64,000 nucleotides of DNA, taken from positions 62,001 through 126,000 of the forward strand of contig CAVZRO010000008.1 in NCBI GenBank assembly GCA_963777625.1. The letters are read 5' to 3'. Below the pieces are notes generated by a model. It was given only the letters and a program-made list of their open reading frames with translations, did not search any database and was not told the DNA's origin. Shown one piece after another: positions 1-8,650 of the stretch (within the stretch, counting starts at the first letter, position 1; each line of letters starts with the position of its first letter). The position numbers were made by a program, and so were the translations under genes. This stretch comes from DATDIC01 sp963777625. Its GTDB lineage: Bacteria > Pseudomonadota > Alphaproteobacteria > Acetobacterales > Acetobacteraceae.

Positions 1-212
1 TCGACGACACCGTAGATCGCAACGGAGCTGGTGACGGCGTCGGGCTGCAGGTTCTCGATCGAGACGGTACCGCCGACATCGCTTGTCAGCGACAGGCCAA
101 CGGCCTGGAGCGAGCCAAGGTTGGGATCGAACTGCTGGAAGCCGAGCGTGGTGTTCCAGTCCGTGGCCGAATCCGCCACGGTCTGCGTCTGGGTGATGGT
201 CTCCGTACTCAC
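1..212 (-). CDS. Secreted protein with choice-of-anchor E-like domain, C-terminus cut by window edge
   Basis: The minus strand reads open from a GTG at 212 through the window edge. The N-terminus is STETITQTQTVADSATDWNT, followed by a Thr/Ser/Gly-rich beta-type sequence. This opening (a T-Q-T-Q repeat, then TDWN and F-FDP-LG-L) is typical of choice-of-anchor E domains, which occur in secreted proteins that often carry a C-terminal sorting signal. There is a GGGGAAG ribosome-binding site just upstream of the GTG. No signal peptide is visible in these 70 residues. The C-terminus lies outside the window, so the anchor type cannot be judged. Confidence 0.6.
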   Translation of the reverse strand, partial: MSTETITQTQTVADSATDWNTTLGFQQFDPNLGSLQAVGLSLTSDVGGTVSIENLQPDAVTSSVAIYGVV

Positions 213-510
213 GGCTGCTTCCCCACGCTCGCCGGCGAGATCATACCGGAATGGTTCTGGATCGCCAGTGTCATGGAGGGACGCCTCCGTCTGTGCACCA
301 GCCCGCCGACCCACCCCCAAACCGTCAGCACCGCCATGTCGATACGCTGCTGGCGCCCGCCGGCGAACTGGACGACCTTGCCGCCATGACGCGACAGCCC
401 GCCTACGACCGCCGCTTCAGCGTAACGGAATCTGCCGAAGCCGCTTGCGCGCGAGCAGATTCGCGCGCTCCACGCATCGCCAAGATCCCAGTCACGCGCG
501 ATCTGCCCTG
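213..510. other. Gap between divergent genes, no supported gene
   Basis: This stretch separates the minus-strand anchor protein from the plus-strand MFS gene and should hold both promoters. Open frames cross it, but their products are Arg/Pro/His-rich and lack any domain, so they look like GC-rich chance frames. No clear -35/-10 pair or hairpin was found. Confidence 0.4.
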
Positions 511-1926
511 ATGCGCCAGGGCGGATGGCTGGAACTGCTGCGCGGGGACAACGCCGCCCGTAGCGCCGTGGTCGGTGGTGGCATGATCATCCATGCCATC
601 AGCACCTTCATCGTCGTCACCATCCTGCCGACCGTCGTCCACGAGATCGGCGGCCTGGATTACTTCGCCTGGAGCACAACGCTCTACGTCGCCGCCTCCG
701 TCCTCGGCGGCGCGTTGTGCGCGCGGCTGCTGGCGCGCGTGGGAGCGCGCGGCAGCTACCGCGCGGCCCTGTCCTGCTTCGCACTCGGCACGCTGCTCTG
801 CGCACTGGCGCCGTCCATGCCCGTGCTGCTGGCAGGGCGGCTGATCCAGGGCGTCGGCGCCGGCACGCTCTCCGCCCTGTCCTTCACCATGGTGCGTACG
901 CTGTTCGACGAATCGCTGTGGTCGCGCGCCCTGTCGCTGACCTCGGCGGCCTGGGGCATCGCCACCCTGGCAGGGCCTGCGGTTGGCGGCGTCTTCGCCC
1001 AACTCGACGCCTGGCGTGCGGCATTCTGGTCGGTGCTCGCCCTCGCGCCGCTGCTCCTGCTGCTCGTCGAACGATTCCTCCCGCGTGACCTCGCGCCGCC
1101 CGCCCCGCCGCGCACACGTCTCGCATTGCTGAACATCTGCATCCTGGTGGGCAGCGCGCTCGCTATCTCCATCGGCGGCAGCGCAACCGAGGTCACCGCC
1201 AACGCCGCCTGGCTGGCGGTCGCCCTGAGCGGGCTTGCATATTTCGTCTGGCTGGAATCGCACGGCCGCCGTCTGCTGCCGTACGGCGCCTGCAACCCGG
1301 CGACTCCACTCGGAGCCGCCTACGCGACGATGTTGTTGCTCATCATCAGCGTCACCACCGAAATCTTCGTCCCCTATTTCCTGCAGATGCTGCACGGCGT
1401 GACGCCGCTGCACGCCGGCTACCTCTCCGCGCTGATGTCCGCCGGCTGGACCACGGGTTCCGTCGGCGGCTCCAGCCGGGGTGAAGGCGGTGCCCGCACC
1501 CTGCTCACCGCCGGCCCGCTGCTCGGCGCCGGAGCTATTGCCGGAATGCGCTTCCTGGTGCCGCAACCCGGCATCCTGGCGGACGAGGCCCAGCTTTGGG
1601 CGATCGGCGCCTGCCTGTTCGCCCAGGGCCTGGGCATCGGCCTCGCCTGGCCGCATCTGTGCGCCAAGGTTTTCGCCTTTGCCCCCGATACCGAGAAGGA
1701 CCTCGCCGCCACCTCCATGACCATGGTGATCATGATTGCCAATGCGCTCGGCACCGCGCTGGGTGGCATGATGACGAACCTGGCCGGAATGACCGTCCCC
1801 GGCGGCACTGCCGGCGCCGCCCTGGCCGCGGCCCGGCTGTTCGGAGTCTACGCGCTGGCGCCGCTGCTGGCGTTCCTGGTGGTGCGTCGCCTGCTATGGT
1901 TTCGCATGCTGACCCCGGTGCGCTGA
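511..1926 (+). CDS. MFS transporter, DHA2-like drug/metabolite exporter
   Basis: The 471-residue, very hydrophobic protein has about 12 predicted membrane helices. The motif-A-like loop ARLLARVGARGSYRAA lies between helices 2 and 3, and GRLIQGVGAGTLSAL is a helix-4 motif of proton-driven exporters. The family is cytoplasmic-membrane proton antiporters for drugs or small metabolites; the substrate cannot be told. The ATG at 511 was chosen because family homology starts right after it (LLRGDNAARSAVV), although the frame is open further upstream and no strong RBS is visible. The loop near residue 320 (GSSRGEGGARTL) is somewhat unusual, but the frame is intact. It probably shares a divergent promoter region with the gene at 1-212. 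Confidence 0.85.
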   Translation: MRQGGWLELLRGDNAARSAVVGGGMIIHAISTFIVVTILPTVVHEIGGLDYFAWSTTLYVAASVLGGALCARLLARVGARGSYRAALSCFALGTLLCALAPSMPVLLAGRLIQGVGAGTLSALSFTMVRTLFDESLWSRALSLTSAAWGIATLAGPAVGGVFAQLDAWRAAFWSVLALAPLLLLLVERFLPRDLAPPAPPRTRLALLNICILVGSALAISIGGSATEVTANAAWLAVALSGLAYFVWLESHGRRLLPYGACNPATPLGAAYATMLLLIISVTTEIFVPYFLQMLHGVTPLHAGYLSALMSAGWTTGSVGGSSRGEGGARTLLTAGPLLGAGAIAGMRFLVPQPGILADEAQLWAIGACLFAQGLGIGLAWPHLCAKVFAFAPDTEKDLAATSMTMVIMIANALGTALGGMMTNLAGMTVPGGTAGAALAAARLFGVYALAPLLAFLVVRRLLWFRMLTPVR

Positions 1927-1931
1927 GCGCC

Positions 1932-2468
1932 TCATCCCGGCGATCCGCACTGCCCGCTATAGGACCGCAGATCGACCCGCCGCAGAATCTCCGTCTTTCC
2001 CAAGAGCGGCACACCCCTGAATATGCGTGCATGGAGTGTCCCATCTGGCTCGAACACGGCCGACAGCCGATACACCGTCTGCTTGTCGGGATCGAGAATC
2101 GAACCGTCGTCCCATTCATTCGGAGCTTTCGCGGTCAGGCCCCAGACGATCGTCATGCCGCACTGCGTTGGCCGTCGGGCCGGGTCCCGCAGCCACACGA
2201 TCCGCCCGCAAACCCGACTCTCGCAGTCGAAGATGCGCAGCACGAGATCGCGGATGAGCCACGTCCCGCTCACCGATGGTGCCGCGGCACGAGCGCCACC
2301 CGCCATCGACACCAGGCTGAGCGCCACCAGCCACGCGGCAATCCACCACCTGCCGACGCGGCCCGTCGCCCCCCTTCGCCTGACCGGGATGGCTCGCAGA
2401 GGCAGCCCGTCGCTTGGCGCATCGCTAATTCGTATCAGTGCCATCGATCCTACCGCTCGTTCCGACAT
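1932..2468 (-). CDS. DUF2147 family secreted protein
   Basis: After a long basic N-terminus comes a hydrophobic segment ending in GGARA, a probable signal peptide. The mature part has the DUF2147 pattern GTWLIRDLVLRIFDCESRVC followed by GRIVWLRDP, and ends with a lipocalin-like beta region (LHARIFRG, LGKTEILRRV). DUF2147 proteins are small periplasmic proteins of unknown function. An inner ATG at 2444, preceded by GGTAGGATCG, is an equally good start, because the first eight residues are not family-like. The gene is convergent with the MFS gene, only 5 bp away, so transcription of one may affect the other. Confidence 0.75.
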   Translation of the reverse strand: MSERAVGSMALIRISDAPSDGLPLRAIPVRRRGATGRVGRWWIAAWLVALSLVSMAGGARAAAPSVSGTWLIRDLVLRIFDCESRVCGRIVWLRDPARRPTQCGMTIVWGLTAKAPNEWDDGSILDPDKQTVYRLSAVFEPDGTLHARIFRGVPLLGKTEILRRVDLRSYSGQCGSPG

Positions 2469-2488
2469 GCGTGTCTACCAGCACACCG

Positions 2489-2512
2489 TCATTCCCACGA
2501 AAGCGCGCATCC
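2489..2512. repeat. Dispersed repeat copy 1 (TCATTCCC-CGAAAGCGCG type)
   Basis: This 24-bp stretch matches 3801-3824 with two mismatches. It has the form TCATTCCCxCGAAAGCGCG followed by xATCC, the type of intergenic repeat common in proteobacterial genomes. It lies in the gap between the DUF2147 start and the SDR gene, and may mark a wider repeat family. Confidence 0.5.
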
Positions 2513-2690
2513 ACGTCTCACCGGGTGGATACCTGCCTCCAGGAGCACGACGAATAGCGTCTGTCCCCTGGCATACTACCGGCCGCCCCACCGATCGGCC
2601 CCTCGGACGTTACCGCGCCATCGGCTCGCATACGGTATCGCGATGAACGGAATGATGCCACCCTGCTGACAACCTGGAAGGACAATCACC

Positions 2691-3434
2691 ATGCCGAAGA
2701 AACTCGAAGGCAAGATTGCGCTCGTCACCGGCGGCTCGCGTGGCATCGGCGCCGCGATCACCAAACGCCTGGCCGCCGATGGAGCCTCGATCGCCATCAC
2801 CTACACGAAGGGCGCAGACGCCGCGGCATCGATCGTGAGTGCCATCGAACGTGCCGGCGGGAAAGCAATCGCGATCCAGGCGGACGCCGCCGACGCCGCC
2901 GCCGTCAAGGCCGCGATCGAAAAGACCGTCGCCACCTTTGGCGGCCTCGATGTGCTCGTGAACAATGCCGGCACCGCCATTCCGAAGAGATTCGAGGACG
3001 CCACGCTGGAGGAACTGAACCGCGTGATCGATATCAACATCCGCGGCACGTTCCTCACGACGCAGGCGGCGCTGAAGCACATGAACAATGGCGGCCGCAT
3101 CATCATGATCGGCTCATGCGTGGGTGAGCGCATGATGACCCCCGGCCTGGTGCCCTACGCGGCCACCAAAGGAGCCATCAAGATGTTTGCGCAGGGCTTG
3201 GCCAGAGAGGTCGGGGACCGCGGCATCACGGTGAACAACATCCAGCCGGGCCCGATCGATACGGAACTAAATCCCGCAGCCGGCGAATGGGCGGTTCCCC
3301 AGAAGGCTGCCACCGCGCTTAATCGCTACGGCAGTGTGGACGATGTCGCGGCGCTGGTGGCGTTCGTCGCCGGACCGGAGTCGTCGTATATTACCGGTTC
3401 GAACCTGACCGTTGACGGCGGTACGAACGCCTGA
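2691..3434 (+). CDS. SDR family oxidoreductase (3-oxoacyl-ACP reductase-like)
   Basis: This 247-residue classical short-chain dehydrogenase/reductase is soluble, NAD(P)H-dependent and cytoplasmic. The cofactor motif TGGSRGIG is at residues 13-20, NNAG is at 91-94, and the catalytic Ser142, Tyr156 and Lys160 (YAATK) are present. The C-terminus SSYITGSNLTVDGGTNA is typical of the FabG-like group. Arg18 suggests possible NADPH use. There is a good RBS (GGAAGGA) before the ATG. The gene stands alone on the plus strand with no pathway context, so the carbonyl substrate is unknown. Confidence 0.9.
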   Translation: MPKKLEGKIALVTGGSRGIGAAITKRLAADGASIAITYTKGADAAASIVSAIERAGGKAIAIQADAADAAAVKAAIEKTVATFGGLDVLVNNAGTAIPKRFEDATLEELNRVIDINIRGTFLTTQAALKHMNNGGRIIMIGSCVGERMMTPGLVPYAATKGAIKMFAQGLAREVGDRGITVNNIQPGPIDTELNPAAGEWAVPQKAATALNRYGSVDDVAALVAFVAGPESSYITGSNLTVDGGTNA

Positions 3435-3561
3435 CGCAGGGCCCCGGCTAACTCGAGCGCTGCGCGGTCAGGCACTGAGCCGTATCGCGAGGCCGGTCAT
3501 GGCGCGCCATCGGGGATATCGCGACGGAAAGACGTGGGTGCCCGGGACAAGCCAGGACAAG

Positions 3562-3617
3562 CCCGGGCATGACGGACGCGCCGAGCACGACGAGCAAGGC
3601 CGGGCATGACGAGCAAG
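3562..3617. repeat. Tandem-like GGGCATGACG / GACGAGCAAG repeat block
   Basis: The block contains CCCGGGCATGACG and CCGGGCATGACG about 37 bp apart, with CGACGAGCAAG and TGACGAGCAAG units overlapping them. It is likely a degenerate short intergenic repeat. No coding function is seen. Confidence 0.45.
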
Positions 3618-3800
3618 CGCGGGCTAATCACCGCTCTGTCTCGCCCCCACGGTCGTGCGGTGCGCGCTGGTGGGCAAGATCGCCAGTGCGCCCCGATGCT
3701 CATTTGGTCGCGCCCGGCGAGGAACGATCGCAGGACCACCCGAAACGACATCGCCCTGGATCAACTGATACCAAACGTCGGACGCGCTGTCTCGCGTTCA

Positions 3801-3824
3801 TCATTCCCGCGAAAGCGCGAATCC
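3801..3824. repeat. Dispersed repeat copy 2 (TCATTCCC-CGAAAGCGCG type)
   Basis: This is the second copy of the 24-bp unit found at 2489-2512, with 22 of 24 bases identical. Here the inner part CGCGAAAGCGCG is nearly palindromic, so it could form a small hairpin in RNA. Confidence 0.5.
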
Positions 3825-3962
3825 AGCCGCACCCCCGAACTTCCGCAGGTTCTCGCAGAAAAGCCCGTGCGGATGTGGATGTGTCCGCGCGCTGGAGGTC
3901 TCGCAACACCCGAAATCCCTGAAAGCGGGTTGCACAGACCCGAATGTCGGGTTTGCCTTTAA

Positions 3963-4199
3963 TCAGTAATAATAGTAGCGCCCATGCCGATAATTGCGGT
4001 GACGGTAGTAGTGGCCCTTGTAGTGATACGGGTAATAGCGATTGTGGTAATAATAGACCTCGCTCAAAAGGCCGTTGGTAAACGCGGGCGCCACTTGCGG
4101 CGCGGCGGTGACGACGGGACCAGCCGTCGCCTCTTGTGATGCGACAACGCTCAGCAGGCCAGCCACGACCAGGATTGACGGCAGGATAAGGCGACGCAT
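3963..4199 (-). CDS. Small secreted Tyr/His-rich peptide
   Basis: This 78-residue protein begins MRRLILPSILVVAGLL, with a signal peptide likely cut near SQEATAG. The mature C-terminal half is extraordinarily rich in Tyr, His and Arg (EVYYYHNRYYPYHYKGHYY) and ends in five residues of which four are Tyr. There is a strong RBS (GGAGGTCC) before the ATG. Similar tiny YHR-rich secreted peptides are common in alphaproteobacteria but have no assigned role. Metal binding or cell-surface binding is only a guess. It stands alone, downstream of the peptide ABC operon. Confidence 0.65.
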   Translation of the reverse strand: MRRLILPSILVVAGLLSVVASQEATAGPVVTAAPQVAPAFTNGLLSEVYYYHNRYYPYHYKGHYYRHRNYRHGRYYYY

Positions 4200-4365
4200 G
4201 CAGGACCTCCGATCAGCAAGCTGTTATACCAGCAGGCGCGCAGACTTATCCATACCGTCATCCTCGCGCCAGATCCGGAAAGCCTCGGCGCGAGCACGGC
4301 GATAATCGCTCGACGCCATGAGATGACGCCGTGGCCGTAAACCGTGGAACCTGCTCGACTATCCC

Positions 4366-5889
4366 CTATTTCCAGCTTGCCAGATAGAACCGCGGCAGCT
4401 CGTCCGGGAACGGCTGGAAATTGAGGTTCGACGCGAACGCGTAATACGTCACGAAGGTGAACAGCGGCAGCCAGTAAGCCTGCTCGGTTATCCGCTGAAT
4501 TGCTGCCGTATAAGCCTTCTCCCGCTCGGCCGGGTCGGTCGCCAGCCCACCGGCGGCGACTGCCTTCTCCACGGCCGGATCGCGCGCATAATCGTTCGAG
4601 CCACCGCCGAAGAAATACGGCAGGATGGCGGAGACGTCGTTGATCGAGTAGCTGCCCCAGCTTCCGGTGTTGAGCGGTGTCTGCCCCGCCATCACCCTCT
4701 GAACCACCGCGCCGACCTGAAGCTGCTGGATATCCGCGTTGATTCCCACCGCCTTCAGATAGGTCTGGATTGCCGCGTTCCAGGATGGAAGCAAATAGCT
4801 CACCAACGTCGTCGAGAAACCAGTCGCGTAACCAGCTTCTTTCAGCAGCGCCTTTGCCTTTTCAGGATCGTACGAATAAGACACCGCGGCCTTGTCTTCG
4901 CATCCAAACTGCGTCGGGTAGCACGGCGCCGCGATCGGATGGCTATCGCCCTGCACGAGGTTGTGGGCCATGGAGGCGCGATCGATCGCATAGAACATCG
5001 CTTGTCGCACCTTCTGGTTCTGCAGCGGCGCGTCGCCGCCGGCACGTCCCGCCGCATCGACCTGGAAATAGCCGATCCGCATCGAGCCCGCGCGCAGCGC
5101 CGTTTTGCCCGGCAGGTCGTGCAGGCTCTGGTACTGGTCAGGATTGTATTGCCAGATCCAGTCGGCCTGCCCGCTGATCAGCGATGTCAGCTCGCCCGCG
5201 GCGTCCAGCACCTCGATGATCGTCAGATGTCGGATCGCCGGTTTGCCCTTTGGGCTGCCCGCATAATATCCCTCGAACCGTTCCATATCGATCTCGCTGG
5301 TGCCGTCCACGCGCGTGATCTTGTACGGCCCGGTGCCGACCGGCTGCTTGGAATACGCTTCCCCGCCCACCTTCTCCCGGTATGCCTTGGGATAGATCGG
5401 CAGCACCATCGCAAAATATTCCAGCGCCGCCGGAAACACGCTTTTCAGATGGATCCGCACCTGCAACGGGCCCAGCTTCTCCGCACGGTCGATAAAGGCG
5501 AAGTTGCTCGGCACCATCACCTTCGGATCGTGCAGGATCGTGTCGAACGTATAGACAACGTCGTCCGCGCCGAAGGCATCCCCATTGTGAAACTTGACGC
5601 CGTCCCGCAGCGTGAAATCCAGCGTCTTCGGGTCCTGCCACTTCCATTCCGTCGCCAGTGCCGGCACGATCTTGAAGGTCTGCGGATCGCGATATACCAG
5701 CGTATCCCACGCCTCGTGCGCCACGATCAGCCCGGTGCGCAGGCTGTTGCGATACGGATCGACATCGGGAATAGCGTCGCGCCAGGTGATGGTCAGCGTG
5801 TCGCTGTCCTTGTCCGCCCGCGCCACGCCGCTAAATGATGATGCCGCGGCAACAGCCGCCGTTGCACCCAGAAATGCCCGTCGCTTCAT
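4366..5889 (-). CDS. Peptide ABC transporter, periplasmic substrate-binding protein (SBP family 5)
   Basis: This 507-residue family-5 solute-binding protein starts MKRRAFLGATAAVAAASSF and has a Tat/Sec-type signal cleaved after GVARA. Conserved family features are the TLTITW opening, VYRDPQTFKIVPALATEW, the FTLRDGVKFHNGDAF block and PVGTGPYKI near residue 200. It delivers peptides or peptide-like solutes to the permease pair encoded upstream. It is the last gene of the operon and lies 27 bp after the second ATPase. The exact ligand cannot be read from sequence. Confidence 0.92.
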   Translation of the reverse strand: MKRRAFLGATAAVAAASSFSGVARADKDSDTLTITWRDAIPDVDPYRNSLRTGLIVAHEAWDTLVYRDPQTFKIVPALATEWKWQDPKTLDFTLRDGVKFHNGDAFGADDVVYTFDTILHDPKVMVPSNFAFIDRAEKLGPLQVRIHLKSVFPAALEYFAMVLPIYPKAYREKVGGEAYSKQPVGTGPYKITRVDGTSEIDMERFEGYYAGSPKGKPAIRHLTIIEVLDAAGELTSLISGQADWIWQYNPDQYQSLHDLPGKTALRAGSMRIGYFQVDAAGRAGGDAPLQNQKVRQAMFYAIDRASMAHNLVQGDSHPIAAPCYPTQFGCEDKAAVSYSYDPEKAKALLKEAGYATGFSTTLVSYLLPSWNAAIQTYLKAVGINADIQQLQVGAVVQRVMAGQTPLNTGSWGSYSINDVSAILPYFFGGGSNDYARDPAVEKAVAAGGLATDPAEREKAYTAAIQRITEQAYWLPLFTFVTYYAFASNLNFQPFPDELPRFYLASWK

Positions 5890-5916
5890 TGGCTTCGCCT
5901 CCCCGATGATAAAACG

Positions 5917-6864
5917 CTAAGAGACCGCAGCTTCCGGTGCAAGATGGCATTCCACCGACCCACGTGCCGGCGCCTGCGTTCGGCAGATATCAATCGCTAT
6001 CGGGCAGCGCGGGTGGAACCGGCAGCCGCACGGGATATTCGCCGGATCCGGATAGCCCTCGCCCATCGGCACGTCCGGCAACCCCAACCCCGGCTCCGGC
6101 GTCAGCACGGAAGCCAGCAAAGCCCGGGTATAGGGATGTCCCGGCGCCGCGAATACGCGCTCGTTTGCGCCATGCTCCACGATCCGTCCGAGATACATCA
6201 CCGCGACCTCGTCGGCGATGTGCTCCACGACCGCCAGATTGTGGCTGATGAACACCAGGGTCAGATCGAACGCGGCCCGCAGATCCATCAGCAGGTTCAG
6301 GATCTGCGCCTGCACCGACACGTCCAGCGCGCTGGTCGGCTCATCGCAGATCAGAATCCGCGGCTCCACGACCAGCGCTCGCGCGATCGCCACGCGCTGG
6401 CGCTGCCCACCGGAAAGTTGCGACGGGAACCGACCCACCATGTCCGCCGCCAGCCCCACCTGCGCCAGCATCCGCGCCACGCGCTGGCGGTAATCCGATC
6501 GCGTCACGCCCTGCGCGCGTAGCGGCAGGCCGACGATGTCGCCCACTCGCCGCCGTGGGTTGAGCGAACTCATCGGGTCCTGAAACACCGGCTGGATCAG
6601 TCTTGCGCGGGCCAGGCGGCCCATCGCCCGCAGATCCTGCCCGGCAATCCGCACCATCCCATCGCTTGCCGGCAGCAACCCCAGCAGCATGCGTGCCAGG
6701 GTGGACTTGCCGCAGCCGGACTCGCCGACGATGCCGATCGCTTGCCCTTCCGCCACCCGCAGCGACACATCGTCCACCGCCACCACCCGCCGCGGCGCGC
6801 CGAGCAGCCCCTGCCGCTGCTCGAACACGCGCGACAGCCCGGTCGCCTCGATGGCCCACGTCAC
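5917..6864 (-). CDS. Peptide ABC transporter ATP-binding protein (DppF/OppF type)
   Basis: Walker A GESGCGKST, the FQDPMSSLNPRR block, signature LSGGQRQR and Walker B LICDEPTSALD are all present. The oligopeptide-ATPase C-terminus has its HP-CP cysteine cluster (CGCRFHPRCPIAIDIC), which in relatives often binds an iron-sulfur cluster. The GTG at 6864 was taken as the start because it overlaps the preceding gene's stop as GTGA, implying translational coupling. An ATG at 6894 is the alternative. The protein works as a heterodimer with the ATPase at 6861-7829 on the inner face of the membrane. Confidence 0.9.
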   Translation of the reverse strand: MTWAIEATGLSRVFEQRQGLLGAPRRVVAVDDVSLRVAEGQAIGIVGESGCGKSTLARMLLGLLPASDGMVRIAGQDLRAMGRLARARLIQPVFQDPMSSLNPRRRVGDIVGLPLRAQGVTRSDYRQRVARMLAQVGLAADMVGRFPSQLSGGQRQRVAIARALVVEPRILICDEPTSALDVSVQAQILNLLMDLRAAFDLTLVFISHNLAVVEHIADEVAVMYLGRIVEHGANERVFAAPGHPYTRALLASVLTPEPGLGLPDVPMGEGYPDPANIPCGCRFHPRCPIAIDICRTQAPARGSVECHLAPEAAVS

Positions 6865-7829
6865 GTGCGCGCCCACCCCGGCTGCAGCCGGCACGCGTAG
6901 CGGTGATCGCTGTCCACCGCACGCTCCGGCACGCTATCGGCGCAGGCGGGAATTGCCTGCGCGCAGCGGTCGCGGAACGCGCAACCGGAAAACCCCGTGC
7001 CGATCCGAGGCACGATGCCGGGAATGCTTCCCAGCTTCTCGCCCCGCCGCACCCGCCCGGGCACTGGGATGCAGGCCAGCAGCCCGCGCGTATAGGGATG
7101 ATGCGGCGCCGCGAACACCGATCGCGCGGACCCATGTTCCACGATCCGGCCGGCGTACATCACGCTCACCCGGTCGGCCACGCGCGCCACCACGCCCAGA
7201 TCGTGCGTGATCAGCAGCACCGCCAATCCCATCTGCCGCTGAATGTCCTTCAGCAGCCGCAGGATCTGCGCTTGTACCGTCACATCCAGCGCCGTCGTCG
7301 GCTCATCCGCGATCAGCAGTTCCGGTTCGCACAACAGCGCCGTCGCGATCATCACCCGTTGCCGCAGCCCGCCCGAGAGCTGGTGCGGAAATTGGCCCAG
7401 CCGCATCGAAGGTGCCGTCACGCCGACCCGCTCCAGCATCGCCACGCTCTGTTCGGCGGCGTTGGCGCGCGACACCCCGCGGTGCCGACGAAGCACCTCC
7501 GTCATCTGCGAGCCGATCGTGTAGGCCGGGTTCAGGCTGGTCATCGGCTCCTGGAAGATCATCGCCATGCGGTCGCCGCGCAGCCGCGCCATGCCGCGCT
7601 CATTCAGCCTGCCGATCTCGTTGCCGCCGAACGCGATGCGCTGTGCACTCAGGCGTGCCCGCCGGGGCAGCAGCCGCATGACCGAAAGCGCCGAGACGGA
7701 CTTGCCGCAGCCCAACTCGCCCACCAGGCAATGCGTCCGTCCACGCTCCACGCGCAGGTCGATGCCGCGTACCGCCTCTAGCTCGCCGAACCCGACGCGC
7801 AGATCCTCGACCTCCAGCACCGCGCTCAT
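6861..7829 (-). CDS. Peptide ABC transporter ATP-binding protein (DppD/OppD type)
   Basis: This 322-residue ATPase has Walker A GELGCGKSV, in which Leu replaces the usual Ser. It also has FQEPMTSLNPAYTIG, the signature LSGGLRQR (Leu instead of Gln) and Walker B LLIADEPTTALD. The C-terminal oligopeptide domain has a Cys-rich end (GCAFRDRCAQAIPAC). Its start overlaps the upstream permease stop as ATGA, and its stop overlaps the next ATPase. It powers the peptide importer together with the DppF-type subunit. Confidence 0.9.
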   Translation of the reverse strand: MSAVLEVEDLRVGFGELEAVRGIDLRVERGRTHCLVGELGCGKSVSALSVMRLLPRRARLSAQRIAFGGNEIGRLNERGMARLRGDRMAMIFQEPMTSLNPAYTIGSQMTEVLRRHRGVSRANAAEQSVAMLERVGVTAPSMRLGQFPHQLSGGLRQRVMIATALLCEPELLIADEPTTALDVTVQAQILRLLKDIQRQMGLAVLLITHDLGVVARVADRVSVMYAGRIVEHGSARSVFAAPHHPYTRGLLACIPVPGRVRRGEKLGSIPGIVPRIGTGFSGCAFRDRCAQAIPACADSVPERAVDSDHRYACRLQPGWART

Positions 7830-8650
7830 TGCTCGGTGCGTGCCCCGAGCCGGTCGCGCAATCCGTCACCCAGCAGGTTGATGCCCAGCACCAGGATCAG
7901 CAGTGCGATGCCGGGAATTTCGATCACCCACGGCTTGAAGAACATGTAGTCCTTGGCTTCCGCGATCATCAGCCCCCAGGACGGCAGCGGCGGCGGAACA
8001 CCGAGACCCAGGAACGACAGCGCCGCTTCCAGCAGGATCGCGATCGCCATATCGACCGTCGCGATCACCACCAGGTGGTGCATGATGTTCGGCAACACCT
8101 CGCCCAGGATCACCCGCACATGCGAACATCCCGCCGACCACGCCGCGGCCAGGTAATCCAGCCCGCATATTTGCCGAGTGGTTGCGCGGGAGACGATCGC
8201 GAACCGCTCCCATAGCAGCAGCCCGATCGTGAGCACCACCACCCAGAGTGAGCTGCCGACCATGAAAACCACGGTCAGCGCCACCAGGATCAGTGGAATC
8301 GCCAGCCGGCAGGACACGATGAACATCACCACCGCATCCGTCTTGCCACCGAAATACCCACCCAGCACGCCCAGCGTAGTACCGATCAGCCCCGACAGGA
8401 TCACGGTGGAGGCCCCGATCAGCATGGAAATCCGCGCCCCCAGGATCAGCCGTGACAGATAGTCACGACCCAACCCGTCCGTCCCGAGCAAGTGCGCCGG
8501 AGAGCCGCCCGGCAGCCAGGTCGGCGGCGTGTAGCGATGACCGAGGTCCTGCGCGAACGGATCGTGCGGCATCAGCCATGGGGCGAAGATCGCGACGATT
8601 GCCGCGAACGTCACGATGGCCACGCCGGCATACAGCGCCACCCGCCGCAT
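7826..8650 (-). CDS. Peptide ABC transporter permease (DppC type)
   Basis: This 274-residue inner-membrane permease has about six helices. The N-terminal OppC-type segment HDPFAQDLGHRYTPPTWLPG and GTDGLGRDYLSRLILGARIS are hallmarks of the DppC/OppC group. The EAA loop that contacts the ATPases is EAALSFLGLGVPPPLPSWG. Its end overlaps the downstream ATPase start by four bases, and its start abuts the DppB-type stop, so the operon is tightly packed. Confidence 0.92.
   Translation of the reverse strand: MRRVALYAGVAIVTFAAIVAIFAPWLMPHDPFAQDLGHRYTPPTWLPGGSPAHLLGTDGLGRDYLSRLILGARISMLIGASTVILSGLIGTTLGVLGGYFGGKTDAVVMFIVSCRLAIPLILVALTVVFMVGSSLWVVVLTIGLLLWERFAIVSRATTRQICGLDYLAAAWSAGCSHVRVILGEVLPNIMHHLVVIATVDMAIAILLEAALSFLGLGVPPPLPSWGLMIAEAKDYMFFKPWVIEIPGIALLILVLGINLLGDGLRDRLGARTEQ

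Larger units (their letters stand above)
3435..3962. other. Non-coding stretch with short repeats
   Basis: These 528 bp between the SDR stop and the small Tyr/His-rich gene carry no believable gene. They hold CGGGCATGACG twice (3565-3575 and 3601-3611), with GACGAGCAAG-type units nearby, and a copy of the TCATTCCC-CGAAAGCGCG repeat at 3801-3824. Translations are rich in Arg, Pro and His, as expected of repeat DNA. Confidence 0.6.

Noticed and set aside
251..511. Small plus-strand frame before the MFS gene
   Set aside because: No RBS, no homology-like pattern, Arg/Pro/His bias.
403..1656. Minus-strand frame across the MFS gene
   Set aside because: Gln/Arg/Gly-rich antisense translation without helices or a domain.
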